A stretch of 64,000 bases of DNA from Polynucleobacter sp. GWA2_45_21. Lineage in GTDB: Bacteria > Pseudomonadota > Gammaproteobacteria > Burkholderiales > Burkholderiaceae. The translations under genes were made by a program, and so were the position numbers. The DNA lies in assembly GCF_001830325.1 (NCBI RefSeq), contig NZ_MHZG01000001.1:372001-436000 (forward strand), written 5' to 3'. The notes below the pieces were generated by a model. That model saw nothing but the letters and a program-made list of their open reading frames with translations. It did not search any database and was not told where the DNA came from. Every line of letters starts with the position of its first letter. Within the stretch, counting starts at the first letter, position 1. Of the stretch, positions 1 to 9,236 are shown in pieces.

Positions 1-1
1 C

Positions 2-487
2 GATAAGATTGATGAGCAAAGCGAAGCTTGGGTAGCCCAGATTAAATCGATTGTGGATGCTTGCCGCAATTTACGTGGTGAGATGCAAGTCTCTCCCGCA
101 CTCAAGGTGCCTCTCTGGATTAGTGGGCCGCAAGACTTCCTGAAGAAGGCTAGCCCATACTTAACCGCGCTGGCCAAGTTATCCGAAGTCAAAATCTACG
201 ATGACGAGTCTGCTTTGGAGAAAGATGCTCCTGGCGCCCCAATGGCCTTAGTTGGCAATCTCAAGCTATTACTCAAAATTGAAGTGGATGTTGCGGCTGA
301 GAGAATTCGCCTGAGCAAAGAAATTGAGCGCCTAGCAATCGAGATTACTAAAGCACGCAGCAAGCTAGGTAACGAAAGTTTCGTAGCTCGAGCCCCAGAA
401 GAGGTAGTTGCCCAAGAAAAGCAACGTCTTGCTGGGTTTGAGCAGAACCATGAGAAGCTTGTTGCACAATTAGAGCGACTGAAATAA
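2..487 (+). CDS. valS: Valine--tRNA ligase, C-terminal end (partial)
   Basis: This is the 3' end of a class I aminoacyl-tRNA synthetase that charges tRNA-Val in the cytoplasm. The open frame runs in from the left edge without a stop, so the GTG at 53 in the ORF track is not a real start. The visible ~161 residues hold the end of the anticodon-binding region ([11 protein letters not shown]) and then the ValRS C-terminal arm, a coiled coil of about 65 residues: [13 protein letters not shown], the [16 protein letters not shown] signature, and [12 protein letters not shown]-like heptads. The KLxNExFVxxAPxxVV pattern is characteristic of ValRS tails. The catalytic core lies outside the window. galU follows 28 nt downstream on the same strand. 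Confidence 0.93.
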   Translation, partial: DKIDEQSEAWVAQIKSIVDACRNLRGEMQVSPALKVPLWISGPQDFLKKASPYLTALAKLSEVKIYDDESALEKDAPGAPMALVGNLKLLLKIEVDVAAERIRLSKEIERLAIEITKARSKLGNESFVARAPEEVVAQEKQRLAGFEQNHEKLVAQLERLK

Positions 488-515
488 AGCAGCAATAAAA
501 CTGATCGGAATTTCT

Positions 516-1400
516 ATGCCATTAAGCACTAAAGCCGTTACCAAAGCTGTCTTCCCTGTTGCAGGTTTGGGTACACGCTTCTTGCCAGCTACTAAAGCCA
601 GTCCAAAAGAAATGCTGAATGTCGTGGATAAACCCCTGATTCAGTATGCGGTTGAAGAAGCGATTGCTGCCGGCATTACTGAAATGATTTTTGTTACCGG
701 CCGCAGTAAGCGCGCCATCGAAGATCACTTTGATAAGGCTTATGAATTAGAAGCCGAACTCGAAGCCAAAAATAAGCAGGCACTCTTAGAGATTGTCCGT
801 AGCGTTAAACCAAGTCATGTGGACTGCGTGTATGTACGTCAACCTGAAGCGCTAGGTTTGGGTCATGCCGTTCTGTGTGCAGAAAAGTTGGTTCGCGATG
901 AACCCTTTGCCATCATCCTTGCGGATGACTTACTCGATGGTCAACCACCAGTTCTGAAGCAGATGCTCAAAGTGTTTGATGAGCAAAACGGCTCAGTCTT
1001 AGCAGTAGAAAAAATTGATCCTTCCAAAAGCAGCTCCTACGGCATTATTTCTGGGGCGGAAGTGTCCAAAGGGATCTATCGTTTAAATGGGATTGTGGAG
1101 AAGCCACAACCTCAGGATGCACCATCCAACTTGGCGGTGGTGGGTCGCTATGTTCTGTCTTCAGACATCTTTAATCACATTCGCAATCTCAAACCCGGTG
1201 CTGGTGGTGAAATCCAACTCACCGATGCGATTGCCTCACTACTCAAAGAAGAGCCAGTCTTCGCTTATGAATACGATGGTGTGCGCTATGACTGCGGCAG
1301 CAAGCTAGGCTACCTTAAAGCTTCTGTGGAATTTGCATTACGCCATCCAGAGGTGAGTACTGAGTTTGCGGCGTATTTAAAAGGCCGCTCTTTAACTTAG
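516..1400 (+). CDS. galU: UTP--glucose-1-phosphate uridylyltransferase
   Basis: Makes UDP-glucose from UTP and glucose-1-phosphate, the activated sugar for LPS core, exopolysaccharide and cell-surface glycans; cytoplasmic. The 294-residue length fits bacterial GalU. The N-terminal nucleotide-binding signature [20 protein letters not shown] begins near residue 11 and is followed by [19 protein letters not shown]. The ILADDLLDG metal/sugar region lies near 130, and [10 protein letters not shown] with [12 protein letters not shown] near 225-275 are typical of the family. The ATG at 516 is the first in frame and gives the expected short N-terminus. It lies 28 nt after valS and ends before a strong hairpin terminator, so it may be the last gene of a valS-galU unit. 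Confidence 0.96.
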   Translation: MPLSTKAVTKAVFPVAGLGTRFLPATKASPKEMLNVVDKPLIQYAVEEAIAAGITEMIFVTGRSKRAIEDHFDKAYELEAELEAKNKQALLEIVRSVKPSHVDCVYVRQPEALGLGHAVLCAEKLVRDEPFAIILADDLLDGQPPVLKQMLKVFDEQNGSVLAVEKIDPSKSSSYGIISGAEVSKGIYRLNGIVEKPQPQDAPSNLAVVGRYVLSSDIFNHIRNLKPGAGGEIQLTDAIASLLKEEPVFAYEYDGVRYDCGSKLGYLKASVEFALRHPEVSTEFAAYLKGRSLT

Positions 1401-1445
1401 ACTCAAGTTCATCTTGGGCAGATTTAAATTCTGCGGGATAAAAGC

Positions 1446-1476
1446 AAAAAAGGCAGAAATCACTTTCTGCCTTTTT
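1446..1476. terminator. Bidirectional rho-independent terminator between galU and tusA
   Basis: An 8-bp GGCAGAAA/TTTCTGCC stem with a TCAC loop is flanked by an A-run on the left and a T-run on the right, so it can act in both directions. It sits between the convergent galU and tusA genes. A closely similar hairpin recurs between grpE and dnaK. Confidence 0.88.
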
Positions 1477-1511
1477 CTTTGATGCTGAGAGTTTCAGACG
1501 TTTAAAGCACC

Positions 1512-1751
1512 CTATCTTCTCTTGAGGAAGAAAACCAATACATCGCCCTCGGTAGTACTGGAAAGTAATTCATTGCCAGTCTGTTTTGCAAAGGCAGGAA
1601 AGTCATTTGCCGCACCTGAGTCAGTAGCCTTGACTTTCAGGACTTGACCAGATTGCATTGTGGCTAAAGCCTTCTTAGTACGTAAGATCGGCAAAGGGCA
1701 ATTCATGCCAATGGCATCGACCTCGAGATCAAATTCAATGGGATTACTCAC
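1512..1751 (-). CDS. tusA: TusA/SirA-family sulfurtransferase
   Basis: Small sulfur-carrier protein (79 aa). Family members move persulfide sulfur, for example from cysteine desulfurase to the tRNA 2-thiouridine relay. The diagnostic CPxP motif is in [15 protein letters not shown], with the sulfur-accepting Cys near residue 18, followed by the typical [22 protein letters not shown] stretch. The start is GTG at 1751, overlapping the alaS stop codon (GTGA), so translation is probably coupled to alaS. The link with alaS suggests a role in tRNA modification, but that is inference; betaproteobacteria often have several TusA-like paralogues, so the E. coli TusA function is not certain. Confidence 0.85.
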   Translation of the reverse strand: MSNPIEFDLEVDAIGMNCPLPILRTKKALATMQSGQVLKVKATDSGAANDFPAFAKQTGNELLSSTTEGDVLVFFLKRR

Positions 1752-4372
1752 TTAGAGGCCACCCAATCTTTCACACCAGCTAATGCCGCGCCCAACTTGC
1801 TTGGGTCAGTACCGCCAGCCATCGCCATCTCTGGTTTGCCGCCACCCTTGCCACCAACCTGCTGGGCAACAAAGTTCACCAAGTCACCCGCTTTAACTTT
1901 GGCAATCGAATCTGCAGTCACGCCAGCAATGAGGCTGACCTTATCACCCTGCACAGAAGCCAAGACAATTGCGGCTGTTTTCAATTTCGCCTTTAAGGCA
2001 TCCATGGTTTCGCGAAGTACTTGCGCGTCTGCACCATCCAAACGAGCGGCTAAGACCTTGATACCGTTGACATCAATTGCTTGTGTCGCCAATTCATCAC
2101 CTTGGCTTGCAGCAAGCTTGGAATTCACTTTATCCAACTCACGCTCGGCTTGACGTAGGCTTTCTTGGAGTTGAGCAACACGATTTACTAAATCACCTGG
2201 ATGGGTTTTTAAGATTGTTGCTGCTTCGTTGATCTTATCTTCCATGCCTTGCAAGAAGTTCAAAGCGTTTCTGCCAGTGACCGCTTCAACACGGCGAATA
2301 CCTGCAGCAACACCACCCTCAGAAACAATCTTCAAGCTACCGATATCCCCAGTACGACCAACGTGGGTACCACCACAGAGCTCTTTAGAGCTACCGATTT
2401 CTAGAACGCGGACCTCGTCGCCATACTTCTCACCAAAGAGCATCATGGCGCCCGTTTTTTGCGCATCATCCAAAGACATTACTTTTCCGGAGGTCGCAGT
2501 ATTAGCAAGGATCTCCGCATTCACAATATCTTCTATGCGACGAATCTCTGCTGCAGTAATAGGTGCATTGTGAGTAAAGTCAAAACGGGTTTTACTGGCA
2601 TCCACCAAAGAACCCTTTTGCTGCACATGATCACCCAAGACTTCACGCAACGCTTTATGCAGGATATGCGTAGCACTGTGGTTGCGCATCGTTTCAGTTC
2701 TTTGTTCAATATCTACCAAGGCATTGATTGCATCGCCCACCTTGAGCTCGCCTTCTTGCACTTCACCTTGATGACCAAACACATCAGCCTGAATCTTGAA
2801 GGTATCTTCCACTGCGAAACGCACTGCCTCATTGCGCAACTCACCCTTATCACCAACCTGTCCACCAGATTCAGCATAGAAAGGGGTGTTATCTAATACG
2901 ATCACGGCGGCATCACCAGCCTTGACAGACTGCACGGCTGAGCCATCAACGTAGAGTGCTGTTACTTTAGCGCCCTCATGCTTCAGAGTGTCATAGCCAT
3001 GAAACTGGGTTGGTTTGCCGGAGTATTCCAGGCCTTGTGCCACTTTGAACTTGCCGGCTGCTCTTGCTTGATCGCGCTGCTTTTGCATCGCTAATTCAAA
3101 GCCTTCTGCATCAACTGTCACGTCACGCTCACGGCAAACATCGGCAGTTAAATCCAATGGGAAACCGAATGTATCGTGCAAACGGAAAGCAGTTTCACCA
3201 TCAACCGTCTTCGCACCGCCTGCAAGCGCACCTTCCAAAATCTCCATACCGTTAGCGATTGTCTGGAAGAAGCGCTCTTCTTCCTGCTTAATCACATCAC
3301 TTACTTTGTCCTTGGCAGCTTGTAACTCTGGATAAGAAAGCCCCATCTCTTTTACGAGGGCGGGAACAAGTTGATAGAAAAACGGTTTACGTGCACCCAA
3401 CTTGTAGCCATGACGAATTGCGCGGCGCGTAATACGGCGCAGGACATAGCCGCGCCCAGCATTACCTGGGATCACACCATCCACCACAATAAAACTACAT
3501 GCACGAATATGATCAGCAATCACCTTCAGTGAAGGGCTGTCAATATCGCAATTTCCGCCGCCAGCTGCATCAACTGCTTCTTTAGCAGCCTTGAGCAAAT
3601 TCACAAAGAGATCAATCTCATAGTTGGAATGCACGTGCTGCAATACTGCTGCAATACGCTCCAAGCCCATACCAGTATCGACGCTAGGCTTAGGCAAGGG
3701 ATGCATATTGCCCGCTTCGTCGCGGTTGAACTGCATGAACACGTTATTCCAGATCTCAATATAGCGATCACCATCCTCATCAGGGCTTCCTGGAGGGCCA
3801 CCAGCAATATGCGGGCCATGGTCATAGAAGATCTCGGTACAAGGACCACAAGGACCGGTGTCACCCATCATCCAGAAATTATCTGAAGCGTAACGCGCTC
3901 CCTTGTTATCGCCGATGCGAATAATGCGCTCAGCTGGTACACCAATTTGCTTATTCCAAATCTCATAAGCTTCGTCATCTTCCGCATACACGGTGACAAG
4001 TAGCTTTTCTTCTGGAAGCTTAAAGACCTCGGTAAGTAATTCCCAAGCAAATTGGATTGCATCCTTCTTAAAGTAATCCCCAAAAGAGAAGTTACCCAGC
4101 ATTTCAAAGAAGGTGTGATGACGGGCTGTATAGCCAACGTTATCTAGGTCATTATGTTTGCCACCCGCACGGATGCATTTTTGAGCAGTGGTTGCGCGGT
4201 TATAGGGACGCTTATCAAAACCCAAAAAGACGTCCTTAAACTGGTTCATCCCCGCATTTGTAAATAACAGGGTTGGGTCATCCCCTGGCACTACCGGGCT
4301 GGAGGCGACAATTTGATGGCCTTTTTGGGCGAAGAAGTCCAGGTATGCCTGGCGAATTTGGGAGACTTTCAT
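1748..4372 (-). CDS. alaS: Alanine--tRNA ligase
   Basis: Class II synthetase charging tRNA-Ala, with editing of Ser/Gly mischarging. At 874 aa it is full length. The class II catalytic core includes [19 protein letters not shown] near residue 75 and [14 protein letters not shown] near 240. The editing domain carries the zinc-binding [16 protein letters not shown] near 570 and [13 protein letters not shown] near 670. The C-terminal oligomerisation domain ends in the [15 protein letters not shown] signature. I place the start at 4372 ([14 protein letters not shown]), 12 codons inside the ORF-track start. MKVSQIR matches the family N-terminus, and a GATAAT hexamer ends 7 nt upstream with no Shine-Dalgarno between, which suggests a leaderless mRNA. 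Divergent from tctB. Confidence 0.97.
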   Translation of the reverse strand: MKVSQIRQAYLDFFAQKGHQIVASSPVVPGDDPTLLFTNAGMNQFKDVFLGFDKRPYNRATTAQKCIRAGGKHNDLDNVGYTARHHTFFEMLGNFSFGDYFKKDAIQFAWELLTEVFKLPEEKLLVTVYAEDDEAYEIWNKQIGVPAERIIRIGDNKGARYASDNFWMMGDTGPCGPCTEIFYDHGPHIAGGPPGSPDEDGDRYIEIWNNVFMQFNRDEAGNMHPLPKPSVDTGMGLERIAAVLQHVHSNYEIDLFVNLLKAAKEAVDAAGGGNCDIDSPSLKVIADHIRACSFIVVDGVIPGNAGRGYVLRRITRRAIRHGYKLGARKPFFYQLVPALVKEMGLSYPELQAAKDKVSDVIKQEEERFFQTIANGMEILEGALAGGAKTVDGETAFRLHDTFGFPLDLTADVCRERDVTVDAEGFELAMQKQRDQARAAGKFKVAQGLEYSGKPTQFHGYDTLKHEGAKVTALYVDGSAVQSVKAGDAAVIVLDNTPFYAESGGQVGDKGELRNEAVRFAVEDTFKIQADVFGHQGEVQEGELKVGDAINALVDIEQRTETMRNHSATHILHKALREVLGDHVQQKGSLVDASKTRFDFTHNAPITAAEIRRIEDIVNAEILANTATSGKVMSLDDAQKTGAMMLFGEKYGDEVRVLEIGSSKELCGGTHVGRTGDIGSLKIVSEGGVAAGIRRVEAVTGRNALNFLQGMEDKINEAATILKTHPGDLVNRVAQLQESLRQAERELDKVNSKLAASQGDELATQAIDVNGIKVLAARLDGADAQVLRETMDALKAKLKTAAIVLASVQGDKVSLIAGVTADSIAKVKAGDLVNFVAQQVGGKGGGKPEMAMAGGTDPSKLGAALAGVKDWVASK

Positions 4373-4379
4373 GCGAATA

Positions 4380-4408
4380 ATTATCGCATTGGCACTAGTC
4401 GGGGGCAA
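4380..4408 (-). promoter_or_regulatory. alaS promoter abutting the start codon
   Basis: On the minus strand, TTGCCC (4408-4403), a 17-bp spacer and GATAAT (4385-4380) resemble a sigma-70 promoter. The -10 ends 7 nt before the alaS ATG, so the predicted transcript would begin at or within a base or two of the start codon. Confidence 0.6.
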
Positions 4409-4437
4409 ACCCTAGGCAAAGCGCCCTAATCCTGCCT

Positions 4438-4489
4438 TACAATCCTCCTACATTAATAAATAGATCGGCATTTGAGCCGATATAAGGAG
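4438..4489 (+). promoter_or_regulatory. tctB -10 candidate and ribosome binding site
   Basis: A TACAAT hexamer at 4438-4443 is a plausible -10. It would start transcription near 4450. AAGGAG at 4484-4489 lies 6 nt before a TTG codon at 4496, which decides the tctB start in favour of TTG 4496 over TTG 4472. Confidence 0.55.
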
Positions 4490-4495
4490 CTCAAC

Positions 4496-4954
4496 TTGAA
4501 AATTCGCAATCAACGGGATTTTGGCGCTGGAATCATGTACATGGTGATCGGCCTTTTCTTTGCAGGCATCGCTACTACCTATTCTTTGGGCACCGCGGCC
4601 AAGATGGGGCCTGGATATTTCCCGCTTGCCCTGGGAATACTCATGTTTTTATTGGGTTTACTTGTACTCGTTACCTCATTGAGGGCTAGTGCAGCTATAG
4701 ACCAAATCCCCAAATTTAATTGGCGGGTGATCGGCATTATTACCGGATCAATTTGTCTTTTTGGCATTTTGTTACCAACCATGGGAGTTTTGGTAGCGAT
4801 TTTTGCCCTGGTTTTTGCATCCTCCACAGCCAGCAAGGAATTTAGCTGGAAAGCAGCTACCCTGAATTCTATTGTGCTGATGGGATTTACTTACCTGGTG
4901 TTTATCGTTGGCCTTAAGCTCACGTTCCCAGTTTTACCGTTCTTTTTCGAATAA
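4496..4954 (+). CDS. tctB: Tripartite tricarboxylate transporter small subunit TctB
   Basis: Small membrane subunit of a TTT-family secondary transporter, which imports carboxylates together with the large permease TctA and a periplasmic TctC-type binding protein. The 152-aa product is strongly hydrophobic with about four membrane segments: near residues 8-28, 38-60, 78-100 and 125-145. The N-terminal MGPGYFPLALGILM patch is typical of the family. The start is a TTG at 4496 preceded by AAGGAG at good spacing; the ORF-track start at 4472 lies upstream of that ribosome binding site. tctA follows 18 nt later. No tctC lies next to the pair, so substrate specificity cannot be read here. Confidence 0.9.
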   Translation: MKIRNQRDFGAGIMYMVIGLFFAGIATTYSLGTAAKMGPGYFPLALGILMFLLGLLVLVTSLRASAAIDQIPKFNWRVIGIITGSICLFGILLPTMGVLVAIFALVFASSTASKEFSWKAATLNSIVLMGFTYLVFIVGLKLTFPVLPFFFE

Positions 4955-4972
4955 TCACCGGGAACCTGAAAA

Positions 4973-6475
4973 ATGGAATTATTTAATAATCTCGCTCTCG
5001 GCTTTGATACCGCGTTTACCCTTCAAAATTTAATGTATTGCTTTATTGGCTGCCTATTGGGCACGCTAATTGGCGTACTCCCAGGCCTAGGCCCTGTAGC
5101 TACTATTGCTATGTTGCTCCCAGCAACCTATGCACTGCCTCCAATTGCAGCCTTGATTATGTTGGCCGGTATTTATTACGGCTCACAGTACGGCGGGTCT
5201 ACTACTGCAATTTTACTCAACATCCCTGGGGAAACGTCCTCGGTGGTGACGGCGATTGATGGCTACCAAATGGCCAAAAATGGGCGTGGTGGTGTTGCTT
5301 TATTTACTGCCGGTATGGGTTCATTCTTTGCTGGTTGCGTAGCTACTTTAGTTTTAGCCGCTTTTGCCGCACCACTCTCTGAATTAGCATTTAAGTTTGG
5401 TCCAGCCGAATACTTCTCCCTGATGGTTTTAGGATTAATTGGTGCAGTTGTGTTGGCTTCAGGATCTTTGATCAAAGCGATCGGCATGATCATCCTGGGT
5501 CTCTTGATGGGCTTGATCGGTACCGACGTGAACTCTGGCGTTGCTCGTTACTCCTTTGACATCCCACAATTAAGCGATGGTATTGGCTTTGTTAGTGTGG
5601 CTATGGGCGTATTTGGCTTTGCTGAAATCATGGGCAATTTGGAGAAAAAAGATGATGAAGAGGGCTTCCTCAACAAAGTCACCTCCATGATTCCTACCAA
5701 AAACGATATTAAGCGCATGGTTCCATCCATCCTGCGCGGCACTACTATTGGCTCTATTTTGGGAATTCTGCCAGGTGGTGGCGCAGCTCTAGCCGCCTTT
5801 GGTGCTTACTCAGTTGAGAAGAAATCCTCAAAATACACCCACGAATTCGGTAAGGGTGCTATTGAGGGTGTTGCGGGTCCAGAAGCAGCCAATAATGCTG
5901 CAGCTCAAACCTCTTTCATTCCATTGCTCACTTTGGGTATTCCGCCAAATGCAGTGATGGCTCTGATGGTTGGAGCGATGACTATTCATAACATTCAACC
6001 TGGTCCACAAGTGATGACTAGCAACCCAGCCCTGTTCTGGGGTCTGATTGCGTCCATGTGGATTGGTAACGTGATGTTGATTCTCTTGAACTTGCCTCTC
6101 ATTGGTATCTGGGTAAAGCTCTTGAAGATCCCTTACCGCTTGATGTATCCAGCCATTCTGGTCTTCTGCTGTATTGGCGTTTACACCGTCAACAACTCCG
6201 TATTTGACGTTTACGTAACTGCTGGTTTCGGTTTAGTTGGTTACCTCTTCTTCAAACTCGGCTGCGAACCTGCTCCATTACTCCTTGGCTTCGTACTCGG
6301 GCCAATGATGGAAGAGAACTTCCGTCGCGCTTTGTTATTGTCACGCGGTGATTTCACAACCTTCTTTACGCGCCCACTATCTCTGAGCCTGCTCATTGCA
6401 GCGGCTCTCTTGGTAGTGATCGTAGCCCTCCCGTCGGTTAAGAAAACCCGTGAAGAGGCTTTTGTAGAGGAATAA
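4973..6475 (+). CDS. tctA: Tripartite tricarboxylate transporter permease TctA
   Basis: Large inner-membrane subunit (500 aa, about 12 membrane segments) of a TTT carboxylate importer. Family signatures are present in order: [19 protein letters not shown] near residue 30, [18 protein letters not shown] near 70, the internal repeat [20 protein letters not shown] near 262, and [24 protein letters not shown] near 303. Substrates of relatives include citrate, tartrate, terephthalate and similar acids; the substrate here is unknown. It forms a two-gene unit with tctB and ends before a strong terminator. No binding-protein gene is adjacent, which is common in Burkholderiales where many tctC paralogues are scattered. 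Confidence 0.95.
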   Translation: MELFNNLALGFDTAFTLQNLMYCFIGCLLGTLIGVLPGLGPVATIAMLLPATYALPPIAALIMLAGIYYGSQYGGSTTAILLNIPGETSSVVTAIDGYQMAKNGRGGVALFTAGMGSFFAGCVATLVLAAFAAPLSELAFKFGPAEYFSLMVLGLIGAVVLASGSLIKAIGMIILGLLMGLIGTDVNSGVARYSFDIPQLSDGIGFVSVAMGVFGFAEIMGNLEKKDDEEGFLNKVTSMIPTKNDIKRMVPSILRGTTIGSILGILPGGGAALAAFGAYSVEKKSSKYTHEFGKGAIEGVAGPEAANNAAAQTSFIPLLTLGIPPNAVMALMVGAMTIHNIQPGPQVMTSNPALFWGLIASMWIGNVMLILLNLPLIGIWVKLLKIPYRLMYPAILVFCCIGVYTVNNSVFDVYVTAGFGLVGYLFFKLGCEPAPLLLGFVLGPMMEENFRRALLLSRGDFTTFFTRPLSLSLLIAAALLVVIVALPSVKKTREEAFVEE

Positions 6476-6498
6476 TTCCCGAAAGCTTCCCAGAAACG

Positions 6499-6526
6499 AG
6501 CCCGCAGTAGTTTGCGGGCTTTTTTC
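6499..6526 (+). terminator. Terminator after tctA
   Basis: An 8-bp stem AGCCCGCA/TGCGGGCT with a 6-nt loop is followed by an uninterrupted T-run from 6520. It lies 23 nt after the tctA stop and just before the glnS promoter region. Confidence 0.9.
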
Positions 6527-6559
6527 TTTCTGGGCGGGGGTTTTCTCTACAATGGGCGC

Positions 6560-8332
6560 ATGTCCCAAGATAGCAAACCCTCTAAAGTTCCTGCCAGCGC
6601 GCTTGCTGAGCCTTCTAACTTTTTGCGCCAGATCATTGACCATGATTTGGCGAGTGGCGCCTATCAGAACCGCAGTAGCCGTGATGGCCAAGCTATCCCC
6701 TCCATCATTACGCGCTTTCCCCCTGAGCCCAACGGCTACCTTCATATTGGTCACGCCAAAAGTATTTGCTTGAACTTTGGCTTAGCTGCTGATTACAACA
6801 ATCAAGCAGGTGGCGCCCGATGCAATATGCGTCTGGATGACACCAATCCAGTTAAAGAAGATATTGAATACGCCGATAGTATTTTGGATGCGGTCAAATG
6901 GCTTGGCTTTGATTGGGGATCACACCTGTATCACGCGAGTGATTACTTTGATCAGCTTTATGAGTTTGCAGAAATTCTGATTCAGAATGGCAAAGCCTAT
7001 GTCGATAGTCAAAGCGCGGATGATATTCATACCAATCGCGGCAACTTTGGCCAAGCAGGAAAAAATAGTCCTTATCGCGATCGCACTCCAGATGAGAATC
7101 TCGCTTTATTCCGCGAGATGCGTGATGGCAAATACAAAGATGGCGAACATGTTCTACGTCTAAAAATTGATATGGCGCATCCTAATATTGTGATGCGTGA
7201 TCCTGTGGTCTATCGCATTCGTCATACCGATCACCACCGGACTGGCAGTAAGTGGTGTATCTACCCTTTATATGATTTCACGCACTGTATTTCCGATGCA
7301 CTGGAAAATGTCTCACACTCGATCTGCACTTTGGAGTTTGAAAATAATCGCCCGCTCTACGATTGGATTGTTGCCTCACTAGCAGAACTGGGGATCTTCA
7401 AAAATCCAGTGCCACATCAGTATGAATTTGCCCGCCTTAACTTAACTTACACCATCACTAGCAAACGTAAGTTGCTGCAATTAGTCGAAGAAAAACATGT
7501 TGATGGCTGGGATGACCCGCGAATGCCAACCATCGTCGGCATTCGTCGCAGAGGCTATACACCAGAGAGTATTCGCTTGTTCTGCGAGCGCATCGGGGTT
7601 TCTAAAGCGGATAGCTGGATCGACATGAGCACGCTGGATCAAGCCTTGCGTGATGATCTTGAAGCCAAGGCACCACGTGCCACAGCGGTTCTGAAGCCAC
7701 TCAAACTCGTCATTGAAAATTTTGATGCCTCTGCAAGTGAACCTTGCTCAGCACCGCGCCATCCTCAGCACCCTCAATGGGGCAATCGAGAATTTCATTT
7801 CACAAAAGAATTGTGGATTGAGGAAGATGACTTTATGAAAGAGCCCATCAAGGGATTCTTCAGACTCTATCCACCAATCGGTGATCAGCCCGGTGGACGC
7901 GTGCGTTTGCGCCATGGATTTGTGATTGAGTGCACTGGCTTTGAAGTAGACGCCAATGGCAATGTGATTCAAGTGAACGCGACTCACTTCCCAGATAGTA
8001 AGAGCGGTACTCCTGGTTCAAACAATTACAAGGTCAAGGGCAATATTCATTGGGTCAGCGCAGCTGAGGCTGTGCCTGCGCAAGTGCGTCTCTATGATCA
8101 TCTGTTTAATGATCCACATCCAGATAGTGGTGATAAGAATTTCCTTGATGCGATTAACCCAAGCTCTAAGCAAACGATTACTGCCTACTTAGAGCCTTGC
8201 ATGAAAGATGCTAAAGCAGAAGATCGCTTCCAGTTTGAGCGCCACGGTTACTTTGTGGCGGACCAAAGCGATTCTAAGCCGGGTCAGCCTGTATTTAATC
8301 GTACGGTTGGTCTTAAGGATTCTTGGAAATAG
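6560..8332 (+). CDS. glnS: Glutamine--tRNA ligase
   Basis: Class I synthetase charging tRNA-Gln directly (590 aa). The HIGH-type motif is in PPEPNGYLHIGHAKS, near residue 58 from this start. The KMSKS-equivalent is ITSKRKL near 302. The DDTNPVKEDIEYADSI and WDDPRMPTIVGIRRRGYTPE signatures are GlnRS-specific, and the C-terminal anticodon-binding beta-barrels follow. I choose ATG 6560 (MSQDSK) rather than 6512, because the extra 16 residues would be translated from the tctA terminator hairpin. TACAAT at 6548-6553 ends 6 nt before this ATG with no Shine-Dalgarno, suggesting a leaderless mRNA. The last 20 nt overlap the convergent epimerase-like gene. Confidence 0.96.
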   Translation: MSQDSKPSKVPASALAEPSNFLRQIIDHDLASGAYQNRSSRDGQAIPSIITRFPPEPNGYLHIGHAKSICLNFGLAADYNNQAGGARCNMRLDDTNPVKEDIEYADSILDAVKWLGFDWGSHLYHASDYFDQLYEFAEILIQNGKAYVDSQSADDIHTNRGNFGQAGKNSPYRDRTPDENLALFREMRDGKYKDGEHVLRLKIDMAHPNIVMRDPVVYRIRHTDHHRTGSKWCIYPLYDFTHCISDALENVSHSICTLEFENNRPLYDWIVASLAELGIFKNPVPHQYEFARLNLTYTITSKRKLLQLVEEKHVDGWDDPRMPTIVGIRRRGYTPESIRLFCERIGVSKADSWIDMSTLDQALRDDLEAKAPRATAVLKPLKLVIENFDASASEPCSAPRHPQHPQWGNREFHFTKELWIEEDDFMKEPIKGFFRLYPPIGDQPGGRVRLRHGFVIECTGFEVDANGNVIQVNATHFPDSKSGTPGSNNYKVKGNIHWVSAAEAVPAQVRLYDHLFNDPHPDSGDKNFLDAINPSSKQTITAYLEPCMKDAKAEDRFQFERHGYFVADQSDSKPGQPVFNRTVGLKDSWK

Positions 8333-9200
8333 TTTTCAGAAACTCTGCGACGCTGGGATAGCGTAGCGGAGTTTTTAATTCTGCCAGTCGTGTATTCGTT
8401 ACGCGCCGAGACTCACGCATAAAAGACCACAGCATGGGAGATACGATCTTCTCCAACTGCGCAGCAGGCATTCTTGGTGGCCGATCTAAGCCAAAGGCAT
8501 CAGCCACTTCATCAAAGTAATCGCCCATCCTAGTTTCACCGCCGTCACAGGCATTAATGACACGCTGTGGTTTACCGTGATAAACGGCAGCACAAACCAA
8601 TCTCGCCAAATCATCACTCTGAATATGGTTTGAGTAGGCATCCTCATCTGCGATTAAGGCGGGTGTTCCCGCTTGAATACGCTCAACTGGCAATCGGTCA
8701 GCAGCATAAATACCTGGCACACGCAAAATCGTCAGGGCTACACCGTGAGCTGGGGCCCAAAGGCGGAGGCAATTTTCTGCATCCACTCTTCGCGTAGCCC
8801 TCTCACTTTGGGGGTTAACAGGGGTCACTTCACTCACCCTGCCACCTGCGTGATCTCCATAAACACCGGTAGTGCTCACATAAATCAAGCGCCCAACAGT
8901 ATCAGAGCCTTGGGATAAAATTCGGAGAAGGTTGCGAGTTCGGCAATCACGATGACCTGTATTTTGGGGTGGTGCCAGGTGGATCACGGTTTGCGCTAAT
9001 CCACTTAAACGCCACAAGCTATCGGGCTTATCCAGATCCCCCAAAATCGGAATCGCGCCAACCGCTCTCAACTCCTGAAAACGGGTTTTCTGGGAAGTTA
9101 AGGCATATACCCGATGACTTCGGGCAAGCTGCTTGGCAACACGAAGGCCAATGTCGCCGCAGCCAATGATCAGGATTCGAGGTTTACCAAAAGATTGCAT
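8313..9200 (-). CDS. NAD-dependent epimerase/dehydratase family protein (YeeZ-like)
   Basis: An extended short-chain dehydrogenase fold protein (295 aa) resembling E. coli YeeZ. The N-terminal Rossmann dinucleotide motif is GCGDIGLRVAKQL near residue 13. A YVSTTGVYGDHAG segment near 107 carries the SDR-like Ser/Tyr region, although a canonical YxxxK is not obvious; the ERATRRVDAE stretch follows. No substrate can be assigned. It is convergent with glnS and its 3' end overlaps glnS by 20 nt. TACGAT (9213-9208) ends 7 nt before the ATG, another candidate leaderless start. The neighbouring plus-strand flavin reductase begins 37 nt away. Confidence 0.8.
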   Translation of the reverse strand: MQSFGKPRILIIGCGDIGLRVAKQLARSHRVYALTSQKTRFQELRAVGAIPILGDLDKPDSLWRLSGLAQTVIHLAPPQNTGHRDCRTRNLLRILSQGSDTVGRLIYVSTTGVYGDHAGGRVSEVTPVNPQSERATRRVDAENCLRLWAPAHGVALTILRVPGIYAADRLPVERIQAGTPALIADEDAYSNHIQSDDLARLVCAAVYHGKPQRVINACDGGETRMGDYFDEVADAFGLDRPPRMPAAQLEKIVSPMLWSFMRESRRVTNTRLAELKTPLRYPSVAEFLKTISKNP

Positions 9201-9236
9201 AGGTCACATCGTAACGATTTATTGAAAGGAATGAGA

